From an uncultured Lachnospiraceae bacterium (GTDB taxonomy: Bacteria > Bacillota > Clostridia > Lachnospirales > Lachnospiraceae): a stretch of 7,816 bases of DNA. The DNA lies in NCBI GenBank assembly GCA_910585255.1, contig CAJUEI010000178.1:1-7816 (forward strand). The letters are read 5' to 3'. Below, piece after piece: positions 1 through 6,596 of the stretch; position 1 is the stretch's first letter; each line of letters starts with the position of its first letter. Made by a program: the position numbers and the translations under genes. Below the pieces are notes generated by a model. It saw only the letters and a program-made list of their open reading frames with translations, ran no database searches and was not told the DNA's origin.

Positions 1-1128
1 TTTAATTTTATAGCAGATTCTATTTTAGCTGTTTTTTCGGCAGCTCATATAGAACTTCATGCTGCACTGCCTTCGATTGCACTGCCAATAGGAATTTCAT
101 TTTTTACATTCCAGATTATGTCTTACAATATTGATCTCTATAGAGGGCAGATTCCGGTGCAGAAAAATTTTATAAATTTATCTCTTTATATTATGCTGTT
201 TCCGCAGATGATAGCAGGACCGATTGTACGCTATATCGATATTGAAAAAGAGATTACAAATCGAATTATTACACGAAATTCGGTTCGAAACGGAATCAAG
301 CGGTTTGTGCTTGGATTGGCAAAAAAAATGATACTTGCAAATACAATGGGAGAACTGGCGGATCTTTCCTTTCAATATCAGGGAGAGCAGGGATTTTTAT
401 TGGCATGGATTGGAATCGTGGGATATACGCTGCAAATCTATTTTGATTTTTCTGCATATTCGGATATGGCAATCGGACTAGGGGAGGTATTTGGCTTTCA
501 TTTTTTAGAGAACTTCCGTTATCCCTATCAAGCGGCTAGTATGCAGGATTTTTGGAGACGATGGCATATCTCATTGACGAATTGGTTTCGGGATTACCTC
601 TATATTCCGCTTGGAGGGAATCGAAAAGGGAAAACAAGGACATTGATCAATAATTTAATTGTATTTTTTTGTACTGGATTATGGCATGGGGCATCTTGGA
701 ATTTTATTGTATGGGGGCTGTATCACGGCGGTTTTATGCTGGCGGAAAAGAAGTGGTCATTTTTAGAAAAGGTGCCGAAGTGGCTTTGTCATATCTATGT
801 ATGGATAGTGGTAATGATTGGCTGGATCTTTTTTAGGGCAGAGACATTGGCAAAAGCGTGTTCTTATATAAAGCAGCTATTTCTATGGAGCAGCAGCGGG
901 AATAAAGCGTTATTGATGCAGATAAATAACTGGTATCTGGTCTGTCTTGCAGCGGCACTGCTTTTGTCGGTTCCAATCTTTCAGAAAAAAACAGCAAAGT
1001 TAAAGGCAAAGCTGGGTGCGGTATATTATGAGATGGGTTCGGATTTGATTTATATTTTGCTTTTTTTACTGACGTTATGTTTTGTAAATGGAAGCAGCTT
1101 TAATCCGTTTATTTATTTTAAATTTTGA
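1..1128 (+). CDS. MBOAT-family membrane O-acyltransferase (AlgI/DltB type), 5' end cut off
   Basis: Probably transfers an acyl group, commonly acetyl, onto a polysaccharide at the cytoplasmic membrane, as AlgI and DltB relatives do. The frame is open from base 1, so the gene starts upstream; 375 codons are visible. An in-frame ATG at 118 is internal, because the conserved stretch LPIGISFFTFQ (visible residues 28-38) lies before it and runs into SYNIDLYRG. Other family marks are FPQMIAGP (67-74), a DFSAYSDMAIG segment, the WRRWHISL block with His189, and LWHGASWNF with His229, the expected catalytic histidine. Hydrophobic segments continue to the C-terminus, which is complete. Family members are usually about 450-520 residues, so roughly 80-140 are missing. 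No SGNH/AlgX-like partner follows; one could lie upstream. The acyl group and acceptor are not determined. Its sampled base composition is somewhat richer in GC than that of the GT-C gene at 3130. Confidence 0.93.
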   Translation, partial: FNFIADSILAVFSAAHIELHAALPSIALPIGISFFTFQIMSYNIDLYRGQIPVQKNFINLSLYIMLFPQMIAGPIVRYIDIEKEITNRIITRNSVRNGIKRFVLGLAKKMILANTMGELADLSFQYQGEQGFLLAWIGIVGYTLQIYFDFSAYSDMAIGLGEVFGFHFLENFRYPYQAASMQDFWRRWHISLTNWFRDYLYIPLGGNRKGKTRTLINNLIVFFCTGLWHGASWNFIVWGLYHGGFMLAEKKWSFLEKVPKWLCHIYVWIVVMIGWIFFRAETLAKACSYIKQLFLWSSSGNKALLMQINNWYLVCLAAALLLSVPIFQKKTAKLKAKLGAVYYEMGSDLIYILLFLLTLCFVNGSSFNPFIYFKF

Positions 1129-1170
1129 CCAAATAGAGAAACGAAAGCAGGAACAGGGATTGTTTTTAGA

Positions 1171-1185
1171 AAGGGGTTTATTTTG
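1171..1185 (+). promoter_or_regulatory. Ribosome binding site and TTG start of the reductase gene
   Basis: AAGGGG at 1171-1176 sits six bases before TTG at 1183-1185. No in-frame ATG could replace it: the Rossmann motif begins at codon 7, and the next methionine is residue 109. The TTG is therefore the start and may lower translation of this gene relative to the ATG-started dehydratase downstream. Confidence 0.8.
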
Positions 1186-2106
1186 AAAAGGATTTTAATA
1201 ACAGGGATTGATGGATTTTTTGGACGTCATTTACAAAAAGAATTGGAATTAAGGAATCCTTCCTATCTTGGAATTGTAATAAAACAGTCATCGGAAATTG
1301 CAAAAGAAAAGCAGATAGAAGCGGATATTACAGATTATCCGTCTGTTCTTCGAATTATAAAAGAATATCAGCCGGATGTGATTATTCATTTAGCGGCAAT
1401 TGCTTCTGTTACATATAATAATACTCCTGAATTGTATCGGGTGAATGTATGCGGGGCTGAAAATATATTACTTGCGGCAAAAGAAGCAGGCAAAAAGGGA
1501 TGCAGAATGATTATGATTAGTTCAGCAGGTGTATATGGAATACAAAAAGAGGAGTATTTGTCAGAGGAATTACAGTTCAATCCGGTCAACCATTATTCTT
1601 ATACCAAGATGGTAATGGAAGTTATCTGTCGGCAGTATAGAAAGGATTTTGATATAAAGATTGTTCGTCCTTTTACGGTGGTAGGAAGAGGACAAAGCAG
1701 TAGTTTTTTTGTGTCGAAATTAGTAAGCAGTTTTTCAGAAAGAAAGCCGGTAATTGAGTTAGGAAATATAGAATCTGTTCGGGATTATACGGATGTAGAA
1801 TTATGTGCAAACACTCTTGCGGAATTGGCATGCAGAGAATATGTAGAAGAAAAAGTTTTAAATATTTGTACAGGGGTAGAGACAACAGGAAATGATGTAA
1901 TAGAGATGTTAAAACAACTGACCGGATTTGAGCCTAAAATTACGATTTCTTCAAAATATATACGAGAAAATGAGATTTGGAGATTAGTTGGAGATAATCG
2001 TGGATTAAAGAAATTTTTAGGACAAAAATATAAATATAAAAATATTATGGAAATTTTAAAAGAAATGCTGGAACAAGATAAAGAAAAAGAGAGGATAAAA
2101 GAATGA
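1183..2106 (+). CDS. Extended SDR sugar-nucleotide reductase, probable GDP-4-keto-6-deoxy-D-mannose reductase (RMD-like)
   Basis: Likely reduces the 4-keto group of GDP-4-keto-6-deoxy-D-mannose, the product of the next gene, giving GDP-D-rhamnose in the cytoplasm. The 307-residue protein has the NAD(P) motif TGIDGFFG (Gly8, Gly11, Gly14), HLAA at 69-72, Ser113-Ser114 before AGVYG, and the catalytic pair Tyr138/Lys142. The C-terminal half resembles RMD proteins as I remember them: a GNIESVRDYTDV segment, an LNICTG segment, and ENEIWRLVGDNRGLKKFLG where RMD has RPSEVP..IGSN..L. It lacks the CIYP-type motif expected of GDP-L-fucose synthase, so fucose is less likely; a 6-deoxytalose-forming reductase is possible. 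The length is normal. Translation starts at TTG, and the stop overlaps the dehydratase start as ATGA, suggesting translational coupling. The SDR assignment is firm and the exact product is inferred from its partner. Confidence 0.82.
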   Translation: MKRILITGIDGFFGRHLQKELELRNPSYLGIVIKQSSEIAKEKQIEADITDYPSVLRIIKEYQPDVIIHLAAIASVTYNNTPELYRVNVCGAENILLAAKEAGKKGCRMIMISSAGVYGIQKEEYLSEELQFNPVNHYSYTKMVMEVICRQYRKDFDIKIVRPFTVVGRGQSSSFFVSKLVSSFSERKPVIELGNIESVRDYTDVELCANTLAELACREYVEEKVLNICTGVETTGNDVIEMLKQLTGFEPKITISSKYIRENEIWRLVGDNRGLKKFLGQKYKYKNIMEILKEMLEQDKEKERIKE

Positions 2107-3113
2107 AGAAACGTGCGTTAATTACAGGAATTACAGGACAGGATGGTTCTTATTTAGCAGAATTTTTGTTGGAAAAGGGATATCAGGTATATGGACTGCT
2201 TAGAAGAAAAAGTGTAGTAGACTATGGAAATGTAGAACATATAAAGGATAAAATTCATTTTATTTATGCAGATATGACGGATTTAGTGTCGTTACTTCAT
2301 GCTATGAAACTATCCAATGCGGATGAAGTCTATAATCTTGCGGCACAGTCTTTTGTCGCTACTAGCTGGGAGCAGCCGCTTGCAACGACAAATATTGATG
2401 CGGTTGGTGTAACAAATATGTTAGAGGCAATTCGTATGGTAAAACCAGAAGCAAGATTTTATCAGGCTTCTACAAGTGAAATGTTTGGTTTGGTACAAGA
2501 GACGCCTCAAAAAGAAAGTACACCGTTTTATCCAAGAAGTCCTTATGGTGTAGCAAAGGTTTATGGACATTGGATTACTAAAAATTATCGGGAAAGTTAT
2601 GGAATGTTTTGCTGCTGCGGGATTTTATTTAATCATGAAAGCAAACGCAGAGGGTTGGAATTTGTAACCAGAAAGATAACCAATGGAGTGGCAGGAATAA
2701 AGTTGGGAAAACAGGAAGTATTGGAATTAGGAAATTTAAATGCAAAAAGAGATTGGGGACATTCACGGGATTATGTAAGGGCTATGTGGCTGATGCTTCA
2801 GCAAGAGGAAGCAGAAGATTATGTCATTTCTTCTGGAGAGACAAGAACCGTAAGAGAATTTGTAACTTGTGCATTTCGGGTTGCAGGAATGGATCTTGTA
2901 TGGGAAGGAGAAGGAATAGAAGAAAAAGGAAGAGACTCGAAAACAGGAAAGATACTTGTTTTGGTGAATCCTAAATATTTTCGTCCAGCAGAGGTAGAAT
3001 TATTATTGGGAGATTGTTCTAATGCAGAAAAAAAGCTTGGATGGAAGAGAGAGGTTTCTTTTGAACAGTTGGTGGAAGAAATGGTACAGCATGATTTGGA
3101 ATTGAATCAATAG
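2103..3113 (+). CDS. gmd: GDP-mannose 4,6-dehydratase
   Basis: Converts GDP-D-mannose to GDP-4-keto-6-deoxy-D-mannose, the common precursor of GDP-D-rhamnose, GDP-L-fucose and related sugars. The 336-residue protein is full length for the short bacterial form. It carries the cofactor motif TGITGQDGSYL (Gly9, Gly12, Gly15), NLAAQSFV at 78-85, the active-site STSEMFG with Thr124 and Glu126, and YGVAK with Tyr148 and Lys152. The Thr-to-Tyr spacing of 24 equals that of E. coli GMD (Thr132, Tyr156). Other family marks are FNHESKRRG, FVTRKI, GNLNAKRDWGHSRDYVRAMW and RPAEVELLLGD near the end. It overlaps the reductase by four bases, so the two are probably made together. No GDP-mannose-making gene (manB/manC type) is in the window, so the substrate comes from elsewhere. 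The assignment is very secure. Confidence 0.97.
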   Translation: MKKRALITGITGQDGSYLAEFLLEKGYQVYGLLRRKSVVDYGNVEHIKDKIHFIYADMTDLVSLLHAMKLSNADEVYNLAAQSFVATSWEQPLATTNIDAVGVTNMLEAIRMVKPEARFYQASTSEMFGLVQETPQKESTPFYPRSPYGVAKVYGHWITKNYRESYGMFCCCGILFNHESKRRGLEFVTRKITNGVAGIKLGKQEVLELGNLNAKRDWGHSRDYVRAMWLMLQQEEAEDYVISSGETRTVREFVTCAFRVAGMDLVWEGEGIEEKGRDSKTGKILVLVNPKYFRPAEVELLLGDCSNAEKKLGWKREVSFEQLVEEMVQHDLELNQ

Positions 3114-3129
3114 GGGTAGGAGAAATAAG

Positions 3130-4725
3130 ATGGAATCGAATAAAGGAATCCATAAAAAAGAGCTTTTTTGGTTATTTTTGATTGGAAGTACCATTATTTT
3201 TTTAACATGTTTTAATTTATATAAAATGGATGATTTTAGTACACCTGATTCAGAAGTAGAAAAGATATTTGCGAAAGCCATGTGGAGAGAGAACAGTTTA
3301 TTTCCTGAGACGTGGTATTCAACAACAGAGCCTCTTAATTTAAGACCTACTGTTTTTACAGCTATTTTATGGGGAATTTTAAAAGATATGCAGATTGCAC
3401 ATAGTGTCACTTTGTTTATTATGATGATTGCTTCTTGCTTTGCTGTCTATTATATGTTTTCTGGATTAAAAAATATAAATAAAATCTCTATTTTAATTGC
3501 TGTGGAATTATTATTGGCAGGATTTGGACTGAATTTTACAAGATGGTATTTTGCAATATATGGGGCGTATGGGTTTATTTTAATTTCGATGTTTTTGTTA
3601 GCTGGATATTTTTTGCGGGTATATCAGGAACAAACGATAAAAACGGCAGAGCGTATTTTTTTGTTTACGGTTTATTTTATGCTTGGATTAGTCGGACCTC
3701 GTACCATGATTTTTACATTAGCACCGTTTACAATGGTAAATCTCTATTGTGTTATTTTGAAATATTTTAAGACTTCTCAATTTAAGAAAAAAATAATAAT
3801 AGAAAATGCATTTATAATAGGAATTTATGGCTTGGGATTATTGGGGTATGTTCTTATCTTTTTAAAAAGTGGAAAATTGGCAGTTGATACGGTGGGAGCA
3901 ACATGGATTAGGGTGGAAGATATTTGGACTCATTTATTTCAGGCATTTTTAAATTGCATTAAAGTAATAGGGATAGATGGATCGGTTAAGCTGTTGTCAA
4001 TAGATGGGATGAATATTTTATGTAAAATCAGTATGATAATCATTTTCTTTCTGGTGCTCCATGGGATTAAAAATTTAAAAGAAGAACAGCAGTATCTTTT
4101 TTATCTGTTTTTGGCAGCAGCGGGAATTGCGATTCTTTTTTGCAGTACATTAAGTTTAACAGGAGACGGGCAGCCGCAGAATCGTTATTGGTATTTTTAT
4201 TCCGTTGTATATGTAATATGGATTAGCATAGTATTAAGTTATGAGTGGTTATTAGAAATTAAAAAATGTGCAGGTATATTTGAAGCTTTTTTAGGCTGTA
4301 TAATGATAATTAACATGTTTAGTACCTATATTAATATATGGAACGTTACTGGTTATATAGCGGAAAAAAAGGTTGCTGCATATTTGATAGAGAATCAGAT
4401 TCCTTATGCATACGCTCCATATAATTCTGCTTATTCTATACAGGAGGCTTCTGGAGAAAAGGTAGAAATGGTTAGTTTAATAGTAACTTTTAGTATGGAA
4501 AATGCCGATCAGGTAGGGATATGGTATTTTAATTTAGATGAATATGTTGTAAAAGAAGCACAAAATCAAAAAGAATTTATTGTGATAGTAACTGATTATG
4601 AGGAAGAGCTTATGTTAGGAAATGGAAATTCCATTCTATATCAAAAACCTTGTGAAAAAATACAAGAAATTGATCATTATAATCTCTATCGTTTTATTCA
4701 GTTTCCTTTTCAATATATAGAGTAG
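3130..4725 (+). CDS. Multi-pass membrane protein, probable GT-C-type glycosyltransferase
   Basis: Not a protein I can name. The 531 residues form many hydrophobic segments: one near 12-30, then a run through roughly residue 405, followed by about 115 mostly soluble residues. After the first segment comes an acidic loop with Asp34-Asp35, Asp40 and Glu42, then a WY pair at 62-63. An acidic first outer loop with a multi-pass core and an outward C-terminal domain is the plan of GT-C glycosyltransferases, which use polyprenyl-phosphate sugars on the outer face of the membrane. The tail, with AYLIENQIPYAYAPY near 418-432, recalls the C-terminal domains of uncharacterised clostridial membrane proteins of this type. 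The ATG at 3130 has AGGAGA at 3118-3123, six bases upstream. Sampled bases look lower in GC than in the MBOAT gene. Donor and acceptor are unknown. A flippase or polymerase is less likely but not excluded. Confidence 0.66.
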   Translation: MESNKGIHKKELFWLFLIGSTIIFLTCFNLYKMDDFSTPDSEVEKIFAKAMWRENSLFPETWYSTTEPLNLRPTVFTAILWGILKDMQIAHSVTLFIMMIASCFAVYYMFSGLKNINKISILIAVELLLAGFGLNFTRWYFAIYGAYGFILISMFLLAGYFLRVYQEQTIKTAERIFLFTVYFMLGLVGPRTMIFTLAPFTMVNLYCVILKYFKTSQFKKKIIIENAFIIGIYGLGLLGYVLIFLKSGKLAVDTVGATWIRVEDIWTHLFQAFLNCIKVIGIDGSVKLLSIDGMNILCKISMIIIFFLVLHGIKNLKEEQQYLFYLFLAAAGIAILFCSTLSLTGDGQPQNRYWYFYSVVYVIWISIVLSYEWLLEIKKCAGIFEAFLGCIMIINMFSTYINIWNVTGYIAEKKVAAYLIENQIPYAYAPYNSAYSIQEASGEKVEMVSLIVTFSMENADQVGIWYFNLDEYVVKEAQNQKEFIVIVTDYEEELMLGNGNSILYQKPCEKIQEIDHYNLYRFIQFPFQYIE

Positions 4726-4734
4726 GAGCATACT

Positions 4735-5790
4735 ATGAATTATAAGAATGAATTAGTTTGTATTTCTAAATATGCAGGGATGAGGGAAGATTTGGTACAG
4801 GCTGGAGGCGGAAATTCCTCTGTTAAAATATCAAAAGAAGAGATGTTAATTAAAGCTTCTGGCTATTCCCTTTCGGAACTTACCGAAACAGAAGGCTATT
4901 CTGTTGTAAATTATTCTGTGATAACGGAATTTTTTAAAAATACTTCGCCGGATAAGATAACAAAAAAAACAGAAGAGATTTTATTAAAACAGGCATATAG
5001 AGAAGGGGCACGACCTTCAATTGAGACGTTTCTTCATTCTATTACTGGAACAGTGACATTACATACACATGCTGTTTTGGCAGCGGTTCTTGCATCTAGA
5101 AAAGATGGAATGATGCAGCTGCAGAAATTATTTCCAGAAGCTTTGCTGATTCCTTATGCAACTCCCGGAATTGCATTAGCTGCTGCCTATTTTTGTGAGT
5201 ATCAAAAATATCAAAAAAGCGGGAAAGAGTTAGAAATTGTATTTTTGCAGAATCATGGGCTGCTTGTAAGCGGGAATACTGCTTTAGAAGTAATCGAAAA
5301 AACAGAATCAGTTTTACAAAAAATAGCAGAGGTACTTTCTATAGATTATAGAAACTATTCGGATTCTACGATGTTATATCAAAAATTAGCAGCTTTTGGA
5401 TGGCAGGAGGATTTTATTTATCAAGTGCAGAATCGAAATGTAGAAAAAGCCTATCTGCTTTTAGGAAAGAAATTGTGGGAACTTACGGTTTCGCCTGATA
5501 CGGTAGTATATTGCGGAAGAAAAATCTTATCAGTAAAAGAAGGAGAGGAACAGGAAAGCATCCAGCAATTTTTTCAACAATATGGAAAACCATCTGTTTT
5601 ACAATATCGAGATCAATTTTATATTTTGGCATCCAGTATGAAAAAAGCAAAAGAAATAGAAAGTCTTTTAGCGTTTAGTGCAGAAATAGCAGTTGCAAAT
5701 CAGGGAATCGAAGAAACTTATCTTACGGAACAGGAACAGGAATTTCTTTTAAATTGGGATGCGGAACTCTATCGGAAAAATAAACAATAG
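4735..5790 (+). CDS. Class II aldolase/adducin-family protein with RhaD/YuxG-like aldolase domain
   Basis: A cytoplasmic zinc aldolase-like enzyme that probably cleaves or forms a carbon-carbon bond in a phosphorylated sugar; the substrate is unknown. The 351 residues show GGGNSSVK (24-31) and KASG (40-43), a phosphate-binding region in this family, RPSIETFLH with the likely acid/base Glu97, the metal pair His110 and His112 in LHTHAV, YATPG (141-145), and the third ligand His174 in QNHG. All expected catalytic positions are present. The GGGNSSVK, RPSxET and PG motifs recall the aldolase half of bifunctional rhamnulose-phosphate aldolase/dehydrogenases (YuxG type). Residues from about 215 onward, including SPDTVVYCG, recall the segment after that aldolase domain, but no SDR domain follows. 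Its AGGAG at 4724-4728 overlaps the previous stop codon, with a 9-base gap. Placement just before two nucleotidyltransferases suggests precursor synthesis rather than catabolism. A decarboxylase or epimerase of the same fold is possible. Confidence 0.8.
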   Translation: MNYKNELVCISKYAGMREDLVQAGGGNSSVKISKEEMLIKASGYSLSELTETEGYSVVNYSVITEFFKNTSPDKITKKTEEILLKQAYREGARPSIETFLHSITGTVTLHTHAVLAAVLASRKDGMMQLQKLFPEALLIPYATPGIALAAAYFCEYQKYQKSGKELEIVFLQNHGLLVSGNTALEVIEKTESVLQKIAEVLSIDYRNYSDSTMLYQKLAAFGWQEDFIYQVQNRNVEKAYLLLGKKLWELTVSPDTVVYCGRKILSVKEGEEQESIQQFFQQYGKPSVLQYRDQFYILASSMKKAKEIESLLAFSAEIAVANQGIEETYLTEQEQEFLLNWDAELYRKNKQ

Positions 5791-5815
5791 ATAAAATAAA
5801 ACAAGGAGAAGAAAA

Positions 5816-6592
5816 ATGAAAATTATTATACCAATGACCGGTTATGGTTCACGTTTTGTAGCAGCAGGCTATTCCGAACTGAAGCCATTTATACCTGTAC
5901 AGGGGAAACCGATAATTCAATGGATTATAGAGGGAATGTTTCCAAAAGAGACAGATATTTTATTTATTTGCCGGCAGGAACATCTAGATACCATTCCTGA
6001 AATGGAAAAGATGTTATATCGGATTGCACCGACTGCTCATATTTTTGCTATTAAAAATTGGGAGAAAAAAGGTCCTGTTTTTGATGTATTGCGGGCGGCT
6101 GATGAAATTGCAGAAGAGGAGCCTTGTATTATTAATTACTGTGATTTTTATATGATATGGGATTGGGAGAGATTTAAAAAAGAAGTAGCCAGAAGAAAAT
6201 GTGACGGTGCGATTCCCTGCTATTCTGGATTTCATCCGCATTTAATGATTCCTAAAAATGTATATGCATCTTGTCAGACAGATTCTGAGGAAAATCTGCT
6301 TGCTATTCGAGAAAAGTATTCTTTTGAAGCAGAAAAAACAAAGGCAAAACATTCTCCTGGTACATATTATTTTCGAACGGGAGAACTATTAAAGAAATAT
6401 TGCCGCAAATTAGTAGAAAAACAAGAAACTTTAAATGGAGAGTATTATGCAAGTCTGCCCTATAATTTTATGGTACAAGATGGAAGAAAAGTATGGGTTC
6501 CCGTTAATGTTTCCTTTTTTTGTCAGTGGGGCACACCGGAAGATTTAAAAGAATATTTATTTTGGACAAATATTGTTAGGGGGTGGAAGTAA
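5816..6592 (+). CDS. Sugar-phosphate nucleotidyltransferase-like protein (first of tandem pair)
   Basis: Probably condenses an NTP with a phosphorylated sugar or polyol in the cytoplasm to give a nucleotide-activated precursor. The 258 residues fit the single-domain NTP_transferase fold. The N-terminus has the nucleotide-binding loop IPMTGYGSRF (5-14) and the Lys23-Pro24 pair, followed by VQGKPIIQWII. A metal-binding aspartate is likely Asp110 in NYCDFY. Late in the chain are LNGEYY and WGTPEDL, typical of this family. The loop GPVFDVLRA (86-94) stands where relatives have a GT/GQ..T motif, so the catalytic site may be altered. No C-terminal hexapeptide-repeat domain is present. The start has AAGGAGAA at 5803-5810. 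The next gene begins one base after the stop. The nucleotide and acceptor are not readable; a cytidylyltransferase is as plausible as a GTP or UTP enzyme. Confidence 0.8.
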   Translation: MKIIIPMTGYGSRFVAAGYSELKPFIPVQGKPIIQWIIEGMFPKETDILFICRQEHLDTIPEMEKMLYRIAPTAHIFAIKNWEKKGPVFDVLRAADEIAEEEPCIINYCDFYMIWDWERFKKEVARRKCDGAIPCYSGFHPHLMIPKNVYASCQTDSEENLLAIREKYSFEAEKTKAKHSPGTYYFRTGELLKKYCRKLVEKQETLNGEYYASLPYNFMVQDGRKVWVPVNVSFFCQWGTPEDLKEYLFWTNIVRGWK

Positions 6593-6596
6593 AATG
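6579..6596 (+). promoter_or_regulatory. Ribosome binding site and ATG start of the second nucleotidyltransferase
   Basis: GGGGGTGG at 6579-6586 lies inside the end of the preceding gene and precedes ATG at 6594-6596 at normal spacing. An in-frame TTG at 6573 would add seven residues (MLGGGSK), but those are encoded by the binding site itself. The ATG also gives the MKIIIPM start shared with the upstream paralogue. Confidence 0.78.

Noticed and set aside
321..328. A8 run in the acyltransferase gene as a phase-variation tract.
   Set aside because: A runs of this length, covering Lys codons, are common in AT-rich coding DNA, so it is not distinctive without length-variation data.
118..1128. ATG at 118 as the start of the acyltransferase.
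   Set aside because: The frame is open upstream to base 1 and encodes the conserved family segment ending at this methionine, so the gene is truncated by the window.
1129..1182. Possible promoter or terminator in the longest gap.
   Set aside because: No convincing -35/-10 pair and no GC-rich stem followed by a T run was found in these 54 bases.
1183..2106. Reductase as GDP-L-fucose synthase.
   Set aside because: It lacks the CIYP-type motif of that family, and its C-terminal half looks more like RMD.
2753..2974. A 73-codon + strand frame inside gmd.
   Set aside because: It is a shifted frame of a conserved gmd region, rich in Arg and Cys with no domain.
3003..3410. A 135-codon open frame on the minus strand.
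   Set aside because: It lies antisense across the end of gmd and the start of the GT-C gene, both well supported, and shows no recognisable motif. It is a shadow.
6573..6596. TTG at 6573 as the start of the second nucleotidyltransferase.
   Set aside because: It would translate the ribosome binding site; the ATG at 6594 gives the family N-terminus.
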